Positions 12,373 to 27,300 of a stretch of 64,000 nucleotides of DNA are shown here, piece after piece. The notes below the pieces were generated by a model, which saw nothing but the letters and a program-made list of their open reading frames with translations, did no database searches and had not been told where the DNA came from. The stretch covers positions 11,885,081 to 11,949,080 of the forward strand of contig OZ037767.1 of NCBI GenBank assembly GCA_964035545.1. Direction: 5' to 3'. The translations under genes were made by a program, and so were the position numbers. This DNA comes from Bugula neritina (taxonomy: Eukaryota > Bryozoa > Gymnolaemata > Cheilostomatida > Bugulidae). Within the stretch, counting starts at the first letter, position 1. Each line of letters opens with the position of its first letter.

Positions 12373-15300
12373 TCACTGCTGTGGGGGCGGCAGCTGTGTA
12401 CTGTGACCTATATTCTGTTGAGGGAAATTCTGCATTTGCTGATTTGGCGGAGTTTGTGACAGAAGTTGCGGGGGAGGGGTCATCATGTTACTGCCTGGCA
12501 TCATGTTTTGCTGATATTGTAAATACTGCATGTCGTACTGTGGGTTGTGGCTAATTGGAACCTGCCCTTGATACACCATATCCTGAGGTGGATATGCCAT
12601 CTGTGGGTGAGAAGGGTACATGTCCTGCTGCATCGGCTGCTGAGGGTACATGCTGTTGGAATAGTCTTGGTCTCCACCCCAACCAGGAGCCATCTGCTCG
12701 CCGTATGGTCCTAAACTCTCATTCCACTCGATGTTGTCGGCCATGTTTACAGGACTTTCCTCCTTTCGAGCCTTGAGAACTTTAGACTTCTTTTTACGCT
12801 CACCCTTCTTGTATGTAGAGGCTGGGGGCGGGGCTCGCAGTGGGTCAACAGGTTTGGGGGGTTCGGCTTCAGAGCTGCAGAAAGTTAGGTTTCTATGAGA
12901 AGTCAGTACATACTAGGAAACATTGATACGAGACACTAAAGTACTAGTCAAGTGTTGGAGACATGTTATAGCCTGTAGCAAGTATATTACACAGAACTAA
13001 TGCGTAAAGCTGAAATGACCAAAGAGATCTAAAAGTTTAATGTTGCTGATGTTTATTATTCACACACTTTCCATCTTAACAAGTAGTGTCATGCACTCAC
13101 CCATTGAAAGGAGAGAGAGAGCTCCTGTGTCCCTCCTCAAACCTACTTGATCTCATAGAACTTCGGCTATGGGGGCGTTTAGAATCGGTCACACTAGCGT
13201 CATCACCTAGAACAGACACGTTTACACCAAATCGTATTGCCTAATGCAACTTCTAATCTTTAGCATTGGAGGAAACAATGTCGAAGATTTGTTTGTATAT
13301 AAATACACTCCACATAATATACGGAATAGAACACTTATATTCAAGCAGTTGGAAAAGACTGTTGCAACTAATAACTAGTACAAATGGTGAAAGCGCTTGT
13401 ACAGGTGGTGTCTCCTGACATCATCACACATAAAAACAAACTCAACAGACCAAGTTACAAATCGATTGAGTAATGTAATTTTAGTAGCTAGAATGGCAGC
13501 CTTGTCAATGGCTATGAGTGGACTTCCTTCGTCTGACTGCCAGCACGTAAGTAGAACGTAGCATTGCTAGTGACTCACGTTCTCTGGCCTCCATCTGCAG
13601 TTGCAGCTGCCGGTAGGACTCCTCCCCCACCTGATAGTCAGCCTCCAGAGTCGCATAGTTCCGCCGTAGAGTTTCCAACTCTTGTTTGAGAGAGGTAACT
13701 TTACGCTCTGAGTCGCGGTGTAGCAACTGTAAGAAGAGACAGAGTGTGCTAAGAAGCAGGCAGTGCAATACTTATCTAGCCTGCTATAGTCTGAGACACA
13801 TAGACTCACTGTAGTCTGAGATACATAGACTCACTATAGTCTGAGATACATAGACTCACTATAGTCTGAGATACATAGACTCACTGTAGTCTGAGATACA
13901 TAGACTCACTGTAGTCTGAGACACATACACTCACTGTAGTCTGAGACACATACACTCACTGTAGTCTGAGACACATACACTCACTGTAGTCTGAGACACA
14001 TACACTCACTGTAGTCTGAGATACATACACTCACTGTAGTCTGAGACACATACACTCACTGTAGTGATTCCTTTTCGATACTCACGTGCTAACAACTTCG
14101 ACTAACAAAATGCTATACTTGATGAGATGATAAAACAGAGCAAGGAATCATTACAGCTCAGTGGTACCAGGTTAGTGATAGATTCAGCTTAGAATAAAAA
14201 CTATTTTCTGCTTATACTAAAAGGTACTACAGAAAATTAGGCAGTAAAATGGCAAATCAGTCATTTTACCTAATTCAGTACACACTCGACATTTCTGATT
14301 TTTAGCTATTTTTCCCAGTTTAGCTGTAATGCATATATGATTTCTCGCCCTAAACTAAGAAAATATTAACAAAATAGTACAGTTGAATAATCAAAGTTTT
14401 TTCCAAGTTTGCTCGATTTTCAATGTTTTTCTATTGTTTTATTAAATTAGTATGCGAGGACCGGTTTTCCATCACTGGCCACACATAAATTCAGCTGATA
14501 TGACAATGACGTTATGCTATAATTTTGCAAAACCCCCTCCCAGCCTTTTTTACTATGCATAGTTAGTATCAGCACATACAATTACTCCATATAGTAAATG
14601 TTTATGAATTTGAGCAAAATTTAATTTTTGGGCATAGCTTGGTGATGTGTACTAAGTAAAGTAAAATGACCCAAATACTTAATTGCTATAAGAATATAGC
14701 CAAGTGAATACCTTTCTAGCAATACTAACATGAGCTACCCCAATAAACATGCAGCAGACCAACATTCTAGTGAGCTGACTCGAGAATCATGTTGAAATAG
14801 ATGTCAGGTGAAATATTTTGCATTTATCTACTCAAAACTGAATAAAAACAAACCCAATACATCCTTATTATAGCATGTAACAAGTCTTACTAAAATGCTG
14901 ATACACGGCTTCTTCACTCGACTGGTTAAATAAAATACATACTTACCCAACTTTCGTGTGCTTTTTTCTCGCCCTCCAAAAGCCTCTTTCTCATGTCTTT
15001 CTCGTTTGTCTTGTATTCTTCCTCAGTCTTGGCAACTCTCTCTTCCATCTGCGATATTTCCGCCCTCAACTCGCTGACCTTGGCAGCCTGAGAGTCTTGC
15101 AGTCGCTGCTGCTTCGCTTCTTCTGCTGCTATATTGAGCCTAAAACAAAGGATATAACTTGCTGCAGATATACAAGCTGTGTTCTATCACAAGACTCATG
15201 TAATGCAGTGAGATAATCTATAGATTGCTGCCAGATGACTCATAAGTTGCTGCCGCATTGTATGAGTTGCTGCTTTCATCGTGACAAAGTCAGTTGTATC

Positions 15301-18300
15301 AGGAATATAAGACTAGCCAATCAGATTAGAAAAAATAACTTACCAGAGTTAGAGTAAAACATTCTACACAATTCAGCTTACAGGAAGATGATGTCAATTA
15401 CAAAAAACTCACAATACATTATAACATGCATTGGGCTAAAACGGCAGATATTCGGATTCAAGTAGACTGTTTAAAGCCTATATGCTCAGAATTTCCCCGT
15501 ATAAATTCGTTTGTAGCAAGGAGTACAATGTTGAAAGATAAATTTCTACCGAGTTGTGATTTGTTTCACAGTAACAACAATATGCAGAATAAAACATTGC
15601 AGAAAGTAACAAAGGAAATAAAAAGAAAAGCAGTGAGTAGAGGCTGATTGGCTGAGAATGTTACCTGCCAATAGTAAGGTTAGCCTCAGCAAGCAGCTTA
15701 GAGATCTGTGCCATAGCGCCTTCGGTGTTTGTCTTCTCTTTCTGCACCAACTCGAGTTCCTCCTTTAAGGAGGCAGCGGACCTTTCCTTGTGCCGAGTCT
15801 CCTCTGTAAATTAAAGAGAACATCACTGAATGCAGAGTTTATGTGGTGAACAAGGGAGTACATCAACCCACACCGCTGTGTGTAAAGACAGTTTGTCATT
15901 CTAAATACAAGTCTTTCCCACTTTTGATTCATCTGGACATGTTTCACTGAAAACTACAAGCTTAGCAGAGTCACACTTTAGGCAACAGGCACATGAGGAG
16001 GGGGGGGGAGAAGAAGGGGTAATGGGGGGATGAATCCACAAAGCTTTAAAATATAACAAAATATTGAGAAATGTTTGCAGCAAGCAGAACAATTAAATGT
16101 AGGCTGGGGACCACATCCGGCCTTGGGGTCGCCTGTTGGACAGCCCTGATTTAAAGCAACAGAGATGCAAACTTCACTGTTGGTATATTGCAATAAACAT
16201 AAAAAAGAAACAAAAGAAAGTAAGTCTGAACGTGTTTAAAATCAGCTTCAAAGTAAAAACATATTTTTGCTAAATATTTAAGACCACAGCTGCAGTATAA
16301 TCAGTGACCCCGGACTGACCTTCAAGCCTGGCGATACTTTCCGTTGCTTTATTGTGTTCTTCTTTTAAAGTGTCGTATTCTTGAGTAACTTTACGCAACT
16401 CTGTCTTTGCCTGAAGAGACACAAATGTAATCATAGCGAGAAGATACTATTTCATGTACACAAATTACGTAGTGTGTGCGTTCGTGTGTGTGTGAGTGAG
16501 TGTGCATGTTCGTGTGAGTGAATTAGACTATAGGGCATTACTAACTTTCGAAACATCCAACAAAGCATCGATGGCCTGCTGTTTGGAGTTGTCATCTTCG
16601 TCATCGCTCTCCAGGCTGGTGGCATCACGCAGCTCGCTGACGCAGGTGCGCAGTATCTCAAGTTCGCCGTTCCTCAGTTCTAGGGTGCTGATCAGCTCTT
16701 CATTGGCAGCATTGGTTTTACTCACATCCTCTTCCTTTTCACTCAATCTGAAATAATGTCAGCATTAGACTCAACAATTCTGGAAACACAACAGTAGATA
16801 TGCCTGGTGCCAGGTGTTGTTGAAACTACAAGAAGCTGTTTTGAAGAGCTTTTATCCGTTACAGTTCACTGCTTACCAACACACAGACTTTGAAAAAGCA
16901 AACTTGTTTAAACTAAATGTTTTTAATGTCAAATTATGTTACAGTTTCACACACTAAATGATATTTCAGCAAATAAAACTTGTAAAATGACACATATTGT
17001 CTTACGAAATGTTACATAAAGTAAAACAGTTCATTGATGAAAATAATATCAATAATGCATTTTCAAAGTCGCCATAAGTTCATGAGTTTTGACACAGAGA
17101 CCAAAAAAATCGTGAAACCCACAAACCACTTACTGACTAGAAACTTTGTCTAATTTAGCTTGAGTATCCGCTTTTTCCCTTGATGTGTCGTCTAGCTCTC
17201 TCTCCAACTCCTCTATTTTTAGTCGAAGATCTTTCTCCTTGTTGCTAAAATCGGACTTCATGTCTTCAACTTCCTGTTTCAGCTGATCTGCTTCCTCTCC
17301 GCTCAACTGAGCGCTCTATGAACATGCGCAACAAATTCAGGCAAATGTTTTAGAATCAACAGAAAATTTCTATTTATTTATTTATAAAAGGTTTTGCAGC
17401 ATTTGATTTGCCAAATGTGCAGAATTTTGAGATAAAAAACATAAACTTGAAGCCAAAAAAGTTTCATTATTCAAAGCATGCTTATATGGTAAAACGGACT
17501 TCAATGAAATAGCAAGTTAACAAACCTTGTAATATAAAAAGCATTTACACTCGCCCAAGCGAATTTTTCTACTCTGCATTTAAAACTAAATCCTTGCTTC
17601 AAATAACTATGAGAGAAGCTCAGTGTCAATTGTACAATACACTTTACTAGTAGTTAGCATGAAACCAGACACTGTGAGTTGTCTTCATCATTCCATGACA
17701 GACAGGAGAACACAACTATGAATTGTACCACAAAAAGTGCAACAAATCAACAAGAGAGCAGTCAATATAGAGAAGCACTGTACGAGTCCACATGGTGCAT
17801 GCAATGAAGACACTCACATTTTGGAGTTTAGTTTCCGCTTCAGCAAGAGCCGCCCTGCTGGCCTCCAGTTCCACCTGGTGGTGCTGAGACTTGAGTAGCT
17901 CCGCCTCGTACAGATCCTGCTGGGACTTGGAGTACACCTGCCACTCGGTGACAAGTCCGGCATTCTGGTCACACTGAATACAAAAGAGAAACTTATTCAT
18001 TACAAAGTATCGCAAGAAGAATCTTAGCATAACTTGATATGTGATGGTCAAATCTCTGATAAATAAACTCAACTCAGGGCATACATAAACTGTTGAGTAG
18101 TTTAAATAACAGCAAACACACAATATAGAGATGTACTAGAGTGGAATGTAGACAGAGCAAATCTCAATAACTAACATTTCTTTAAAAGAGAAAGATTGAT
18201 AGGAGATGTAGTCAAGTATAGAAAGACATAACGTCAAGGGTAATACTTACTGAGGACTGATGGGTATAAAAATAAAAAAACATTTACATCAACATTGAGG

Positions 18301-21300
18301 GTTAACTATTGGATACGTCTAATAGCGCGCCACGCTGTTTCAGGGACCAGAAACTAAGAAACTAGGAAGCAATACCATTATAAAAAAAAACAATTTCTAT
18401 CGCAAGAGAAAAGCATTAGTAGAGCAGAGTAAAACTGCTCTAGCATATTGATACTAACTCACGCAGTTCTATTTACTTTAAATTTCAAGCTGATAAAATG
18501 TGTGACCTTGAAGGAGAAGAAGAGTGTATATATATGAAAGAAAATATGTTTGCATTGACAGCCTTTCACTAATCATTAAGGATAAAAATATACAACAACT
18601 ACACAGACAATACATAGAATACAATATTATAGAAACTACACATATATTATATAGATACTTTAGAAAACTACACAGATATTATATAGAAATATATAGAAAC
18701 TACACAGATATTATATAGATACTTTATAGAAACTCACATATATTATATAGATAATCTATAGAAACTACACAGATATTATATAGATACTTTATAGAAACTC
18801 ACATATATTATATAGATAATCTATAGAAACTACACATATATTATATTAATACTTTATAGAAACTCCAAGAAAAAAGCCAGAAATCAGGTGCCAACCCATG
18901 ATGTGATATATCTGAGGTATGAGCTGAGGTATACAGGTAAAACTCAGGTAAGTATAACAACTGTACGATGATTGGCTACATGTACCTGCGTCTGTACGGT
19001 CAGCACACTCTCCTCTAACGCCGCCTTCTGCTGCTCCAGGGCCGCCACGTTGAGTTGCAGAGAATTGATTTGAACCTGCAACTCACTTTTCTCCTCATTG
19101 GCAGACGCAATGCTATCCTGCGTAGATGTGAAGCAGCAGATTTAATCAAACTGTAACCTTGAAATTCATTTGTCTCACCCAGTTAGCCATGAAATTGAAA
19201 TACGGAATTAAAAATTTGCCACCAAACTTAACATTAGTCTTGTGCAAGTAAATAAGAGCTTTTAGTTTACTGAAATCCACAAAATAAATTACAACAATGA
19301 GAATAATTGGCAAGCAACACCTACTTTCAGCTCCTGTGCTTCACCTTGTGTTATTATAACTTCATTCTGCAAGTCTTTAATCTTTCGCTGGAGTTGCTCA
19401 GCTTCAGTTTGAAATATCGTGCTTTTCTCAAGCGCCTCGTAAGCAAACCCTAAGAAATAACAAAGATAAGCTAAATTTGTATAAATTACCTTATGTGATA
19501 AATCACCTACTCACAGTTCAAATGGCTAGTAAACTCCCCTTTGTTGATTACGCAAGTACAGCATTGATATCATTATATTATGATTTATAATTGGGAGTTG
19601 TGTCCCTGACTCAGCCAGCTAATAATAACACGCAATGAACAAATATTTCTATAAATAGACAATTTTGAGTCTGGTAAAACTGAACAAATTTCACCAAAAG
19701 TTATTTTCCAAACATAGAATCAACACGTTAGCAATGATAGTCTAAATTTAGAAGTATTCCATTAATTTAGTAAAAAAACCAACTATTTGAGTATTCCTGT
19801 GTAAGAATTAGTTTATACTAGTTTAAAGCAGCATGATATGGGTTTTATAGTTTTGAGCTAGTAATAAATAATAACCACAACAGGCAAAGTCTGGCAGATC
19901 TTATACATAAAATTATACATAAAACTGCTGCTCCAACAAAAAACATGAGAAGAAAACCTCTCGACTGACTACCTGATCACAGTATGCCTTGATAATCAAC
20001 TACTCCAGCAGTATTGGGACAGATGATATAATTGTAACTGGAGTAACCAAGCAGAGTTGGCCAACATAAATGAAGGAGCAAACACATACTTCAATATGTA
20101 ACACCATGTGTAGGCGAGGTAAACACTAAACTGTCAATTTGGAACTTTAAAAAGTGACCAGACACTTCTATCAACAGGTAGACGTAGCTCACTTTTCATT
20201 TTAGATGAGTTCACACATCCGTCTAGGCAAATGAGAAAGGCTACGATAGTGATATAGAAAAATATAGCCAAGGCTAGAGTAACGCCCACGCCGCCTAGCT
20301 TCACCATGTCGGCTCCACTGTAACCAAAGGGCTCTCTCGCCAGCATCGGCTGAAATGTGTCGGGAATCTAAGAAACAAACATAAAGAGAATAAGTGGACA
20401 TATGTACATCAGTAGAAATTACAGAAAGAGCGAAAACTCGACGGCATATATTGGAAGAAAAATTTTTGATCACAAAATAATGTCCACAGGACATATTGCT
20501 TACTTGAGAAGCGACCACCCATGCTTGTCGCTCAAAGCCATTCTCTAATTTAGCTAAGATTTCAGTGTAGACATATTTCACTGGTTCACCGGATGGACTA
20601 AGAGTGCGCGGGTAAGGTGATTCACCCTACAAATAATGAACACCTTGACAATTCAGCAGCCTCAAAACTTTGCGCAGAAAATATTTAAACTTGATAAGAG
20701 AAATGCCCCATACCTGCCCAGCAGCATTTTCAGTGGCTGTACCAGCAATGGGGGCAGTCTCGGAGTGCTCTTGCTTGACATCAGCGACCATTTCAACATC
20801 TTTTTCATCTTCCACAGCAAGCAAGTTTCTGCCAATATCAAGACTGGCATCCATTGGTTTATTCAATTCAGCTTCAGTCAAATGAAGCGCTGCCGAATCG
20901 CCATCAATATTTTTTGAAGAAGTATATATAAAATCATCTATGGCAGAGTCACTCTCTTCTTCATCAAAAAATAAGTCATCCGTATCAATGTCAGAAAGTT
21001 CAGGTGAACCCATTACTTGCTGCTGCTGCATGTCCAATGATGTCTCGAGTTCCATGCTGTTAGTGGGCAAGTCTTCTCGATTTGGAAGTTGACCAGTTAG
21101 ATGTTCACCACTCATGTTTAATTTATCTCCAATGGAAGTATCATCATTTCTCTCTGAAGCTTCTGGCGCTTTAAATTCAGGTTTTTCCCAAGCATTGTCA
21201 GCAGGAGATTCCTTCTGATCAATGTCAATTATTGGGGGGTCGACTTGATGCTGTGTCTTTTCTGAATCATTAGCATCTTTGAAACTATTCGGCTCATTGG

Positions 21301-24300
21301 GTTCTATTGGCTCATTGCTAGTTTCTTTAGGATCATCAACATTTGAAGCAGCTTGAGTATCAGTCATTGGAGTAGACGGTTTCTCACTACTATCTTGTTT
21401 AAAATCGGCTACATTATCTTGAGAGTTTTCAGAGTTGGTTGAAACAGAATCTTTTGGTTGAACATCTTCGCTGGTTTCATGAACATTTTCTTTGGTAATC
21501 GTACTTGACTCTTGTGACTTCGTTTCACCGCTCTCAGTTGGTTTGGTCTCTGGGTTCTCCACATCAGTTATATTTAAAATTGGGTCTGCAATTTCTGGTT
21601 CTTGCTCATTAGATTTAGGAAGTTGATCGCCATCTGGACTCTCAGCTTTAGATTGAATTTCTTCAACATCACCTTGCTGTTCACTCGACTGTACACTTTT
21701 CTCTACCTTATCTTCAGCTGGCAGCACTGATTCATTTACTGTGCTATTGTTTTCAACTGTTTGCTGCTTGAATTCATCTTTTTTTGTTTCATCCTGCTTA
21801 TTGATTACATCATTTGGTTTTGGCTCAATTATTTCTTGGTTGATATCACTTTCCTCTGACTCAATTGCTTTCTGATCAACATTGGGCTTTTCCAATGCTT
21901 CTGTTTCATGAGTGGAACTTTGCAATGGCTCTACTTCCTTTTGATCTGACTGTTTAGGTTTATCTTCTGCATCACTTCCTGTTGGCTTGTCTTCTTTCAA
22001 TGGTGGTTCCTGCATAGTTGTGTCAGTGTTTTCTGTAGAATCAACTTCAGTCTGACTTTCTTCAGTTTTCTTGGCTTCAACAGTTTCTTCAGCTTTTACA
22101 GCTTCCTTATTGTCAATATTCACATTAGCCTCAGAGGTCTCTTTGCTGGTTTCCATTGATACAACATCTAATTTTTCATCTTCATTAGTCTCTAATTGAT
22201 TCAAAATTTCTTTACCTTCATCCACAGGTATTTCGTTTTGATTTTTGATAAGTTGCTGTGGTTCATTGGTGGACTTTTTCTCTGCATCTTGTTCAACTTT
22301 TGCTTCATTATGGCTATCTGTGTGTTTGGTATGAGCTAAATTCTGGTCTTGTTCAGTTTTTATTACCTTTCCATTTTCAAAAGATACTTTGTCTGAACTT
22401 TTGTCTGATTTGATGTCATTTGAATCTGATTTATCAACTTCTGAATCATCTTGATCTATTTTAATCTGGTTAGCATCTAAACTATTTTGATCTTCAACTA
22501 TTTTAGTAGAAATTAAATCCTCAGCCTGCTTACTGTCTGCTTCCTTAAGAACTTCATTAGCTTCATCAATTTCAGTTGAATCTTGATTTATTTCAGTGCT
22601 TGTCCCAGTACTACTCTGATCTACATCAGACTTATTAATTGAAATGGTATCCTGGTTTGAAGCAGTTTGTTTGGTTTCGAGATCAGATTTCAAAGGTTCT
22701 GTTAGTTTATCATCTGATTCTGATTTTTTGGTATCGGATACATTTGCATCTGTTAGTTTCAGTTCCTTCAAATCTTGTTCTTTAGCTTCCTCTTTTTCAG
22801 GCTGAAATGTATCTTCACTAGGCTTTTTTTCTGCATCTTCACCAATTGTTTTTATACCATCATCTTTTAAATTTGATTCAGTCTTTTCAGCACCATGCAC
22901 TTCTGAAGGTTCTTTTTGTTCCTGATTTGCTTCTGCTAGATTTGGCTTATCTCCTTCGTTTGGTTCTTTATTTGCCTCCACTAGGTTTACTTGACCCTCT
23001 TCATCTTCTTTTAGTCCTTCATTGGCTTCTGCTAGATTATTTTCATTACCCACATCTTCTTTTGGCTGCATATTTAATTGCAATTTTTCGCCAACAGATT
23101 GGTCTGACTTTTGGTCTATCTGGTCAATTTTTTTATTTTCACTAGAAATTGCTTTATTGAGACTTTCATCTTGACTTGGCACTTTCCCTTCAGCTGTTCC
23201 TTCTTGCTCTGCATCTTCACCATCTAAAGTATTTAAAATAAATGTTTACGCTCGATACAAGACCAAAAAATTTTAAGCCAGCATGTGACAATAAACTATT
23301 GCACATAACTAAATCTATTGTCAACTATAAACTCCATAAATCTGTGCATCATTTGATTAGCTTAATTGTATTAAAAACCATAAGAGGTAAACTATGTATA
23401 TAAAATACAATGAAAGATAACTTGGTACCAAAAAATGATCCAGGTTTTTGGGATGTTTACTTTTATCTTGAAGGGTTATAAACCAAAATAAAATTACTAT
23501 TATTATGTAAAATTTGACAAGAATTGGTAACTATTAGATTGGTATCTAATTTTCTATTTTCAGATGAAGCAGAACAAAATAAAGTGTGTCAATATACAGA
23601 TAAATTAGAAATAGCCATGCACTGATATTATAAATGTGTAAAAAATTAAAAAAAAAGAATTGAATTCAATCTAAAACTATTATGTAAAGAGTAGCCTATA
23701 GGTTAATTTGATTATAGTATAATCTCATGGTCACCATATAATACATTGACTGATTAGCTTATAATCAAGTTCTCAAAATTGATATTCCATGTTAGCTGAT
23801 GAAATTAGAGATATACAACACCAAGATAAAAATAAGCTTTAGCACAGTTTGTCTTTTAGTCATTTAAATTCACTCACGTGCACCGAGAGCCAGAATAAAA
23901 ATCAGAAAAGTTAAGTGAAGTTTGATGATCATCTCTTGTACTCAAAAAAGTCTTTAGCTAGAGTCTACGTTGTTTATTCAACAGAATAATCAAAAACTTT
24001 GTGTAAGAATGTAAACAATCCAATAATGGAATTGTTTGTTTTTCCAAATGAATCAACTATTGTAGAAATTAGTATCTATTATTACATGCAATACTTTTCA
24101 ACAATTACACGCATGCTTATAAAACCCAACATTATTGGCCTTCAACATGGGATCATTAAATCCATCTTCCATGTAAAAATAACAAAGATAACTTAAATAT
24201 TGAAATATACCAGAAACAACCAGAAATCTGTCAACATACTTGAAATTAAAATTGAGAAAAGATCAGCAGGTCAAATCAACATGATAATTACACATTTATA

Positions 24301-27300
24301 ATTACTTTCAAGGTAGTACCAAAATTCTAAAAGCACGTTAATGGTCATGCACTAAATGAAGATGTATATTCCAATTTGCTAGTAAGTGACAGAAAGGTTT
24401 CTATATTAGCTAGAGTAAGGGTGGCTAGGGTGAGGGGTAATTATAGAAATAGCATAGCAGCAATATAACAGCTGAAACATCACCTGATCTTGAAAACCAG
24501 CTACTTATTCTACCAAACAGTCCTACATCTATATGATGGTAAAATATCGAATTTCAATTCAAATAATCAGAGATAATATTGCAAAAATGAAAACAAAATA
24601 CAAGTAAATTAGATCATTTAGTAATATAATCTCAAACTATAATCATAATAATTTATAAAGCTAGTATTCAAGTAAAATAACATAAATTTACTCTTCTACT
24701 TCTATTCCCTTAAACATTCATCATAAGTGAATAAACCTGTATAAAGTTTAAAGTAAATATATATATTAGACTAGAGCTAGAGCCTCTTTGACTTTATAAC
24801 TGGGACAATAACTCCTACCAAATATGAACATCTTGCAGACAAAACAAGAAATCATAATTCTGACAGGCATTACTTCAAACTCTGATAACTCTGGTAAAAC
24901 ATTGCAAACTCAACTCAAAGTATGTTGAAATATTCTCAATTACTTATATATTAATGAACATATTAAAGATAGATTTCACTGATTGGGAAAGATGAATGAA
25001 ATTTGTTATGGTGTTGAAGCAACATACTTATTGAGTCTCTATAAAGTAAAATTGTGAAATATGTGATACTAATTGTAAAACAATTTATTAAAAGACATAT
25101 TTTCAAACTGAAAGGTAGACAACTACCATAAAGCAATAAAATAATTCTAGATTCTAGAGTCTAGAGCCTTGAAAAAAATTCTCAATTTTTTCTTGAATCA
25201 TTTTTAAAAACAGACAAGGGATTTAGCTATGAGTTTAAATTAAATGGTATCCAACTATTAAAAAAACTCCAGTTCCTAAAACTTTGTAGACTTTATTTTG
25301 GAATCTACAATAGGCTACAGCTTTTTATAAAATACAAAATATATCAATATTTTCATCTAGTAGACATAACGTAGGCCAAATATTTTTTAAGAATAGTCTG
25401 ATACTTTCTAAAACCACATTTTAATGTTAATATACTATCATAGTGCTTTATTGCTGCAGGTCCCCCTTTCAACCTTTATTTCCTATACATATTTTAAATA
25501 AAAAATGACAATACCACCCAATGTTATAATAGGAATTTGAATACTTTTTAACATAAGTTACAATTTCGCCAGTGTCATAGAGGAAAATGACCCATATTAC
25601 TTTACAGCAGAAACTTTTCCAAACCTATGTTCTCAAGGCACAATCTAACCACTTCACTTGCCAGGGAGTTGAGGGAGTAAAAACTAGTCTAATGATTATT
25701 GCTCTACCAACGGGATGAAACAAGCGCTTTATATTACTTGAGCAACAAACTGCTACTTGGGTACTAAACAAAGAGCAAAGCTTCCAGTCTAGAATGACAG
25801 GTTGAGAGTAAACTTTAGGCACAGAGATTAGAAAATACTATGAAATATAAGCCTCCAAATGCACAGGTCTACTAAATGTTGCTGGAGTTAAAGCTGCTAA
25901 GAACAAAACAATATAACAGAACAATCACAAAAAGATGCTTTATGACAAACATACCTCCATCAACAGCATCTGTGTTTTCATCTACTTTAGCCTAAAATAA
26001 AATAAATATTCTACTAAACAAAATTAAAAGCAACCATAGTAATAAAAGTTTTTAATAATTGCACTAAGAACGTGATGAAGCTAGGAAATCTGCTGCACAA
26101 GTGTTTCAAAAAGTATAAACTAAATTTAACTAACATGAATATCAACCAAACCTAAAGACACTAAAATGAAAGAAGATTGAACTTTGTTGCAGCTTATTCT
26201 AGCTTCACTAGCAGTACCAAATACCTACCAAACCAACTGCAAAATTACAAATTCACTTGACTTATACTCACATCAGCATCAACAGGGGGTGTCGGTTGTA
26301 TTAACGTCTCTTTATCCGCAGAGGGATCTATCGGAGCGGTCGGAGAGATGTCTTCTAGTGGATCAGGAGAATCACCATCTACATTATCAACAAGTACTTT
26401 GTTAGACAGAGGTAATAATTAAGAATTGATTACGTAAAGTTGCTAGCACTAACTGCTGACGCACACTGTAATTTAGAAACTGCACTCAACAAACTAAAAA
26501 AGCAGAAACTAGTCTCCTTCACTATAATGGCACACACAAACTACGCCAACAGAATGCTGTAAACACAAAAGTGGAAGTGTAGGAAGGAGAGAACTCAGAA
26601 GCTGGCAAATCATGTGGCAAACTGTGAAAACTGAAAGACAGTCACTCCCTTGGCAGACTACAACTGCATACCACTGATTGGTGAGGTGAGTCCGACACCT
26701 GCAGCAGATCTAATAGAAACAGGGTTGGCCGAGATCTGTCTCATTTTAGCCTCTCTCTTGGCAAAGGCATGACGTCTGGCAGTTATCAGCTCCTGCACTG
26801 AACGCTTTTCTTCTCCCAACAGTGTGTTTAGTACTTCTTCAGCAGAACTGCTTGTTTCAGCAGACAAATGTTTGGTACTAACTGTTTCATCAACCTTTCC
26901 TGTAGAAGCTGCATTAAAACTTTCCATATGACGTTCTCTTTCTAGTGACGACCAATCAGAGAAGCACATCTGCTCCATATTAAGAAATGCTAGAGAAGGA
27001 CAAGTTCCAGCAACATTTACAGCATCTTCAGCTCTGCCCACAGTAGAATCTGAAACAGATTTTTCAGGACTTTCCTGCTGATAACCGTCAGCATTTTGAT
27101 TCGTCCGTCTTGAAGGAACCTCATCACTTTGTGAGTTAGCTAGTTGATTAAACTCCCTCATTGTATGGCCCAGCATAACATCTTTCAAAGAGGGAAGTAA
27201 TGTTCTGGGAGAAAGAACAGCAGTGCGCTGATTGGTTGAAGGAGGTTGATGAGATTTGTCCACAATAGAATATTTTGCAATCTTGTTTAAAGCTAACTGT

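Noticed and set aside
22846-23145. 99-codon plus-strand frame opposite the TANGO1 acidic exon
   Set aside because: An antisense shadow of the Glu/Lys-rich coding sequence, giving a Leu-rich translation. The minus strand is supported by phase-consistent exons.
25640-25740. tRNA-like segment on the minus strand with GTTGGTAGAGCA
   Set aside because: The box A resemblance is clear, but no B box (GGTTCGANTCC-like) or cloverleaf arms follow. At best a decayed SINE; not called as a tRNA.
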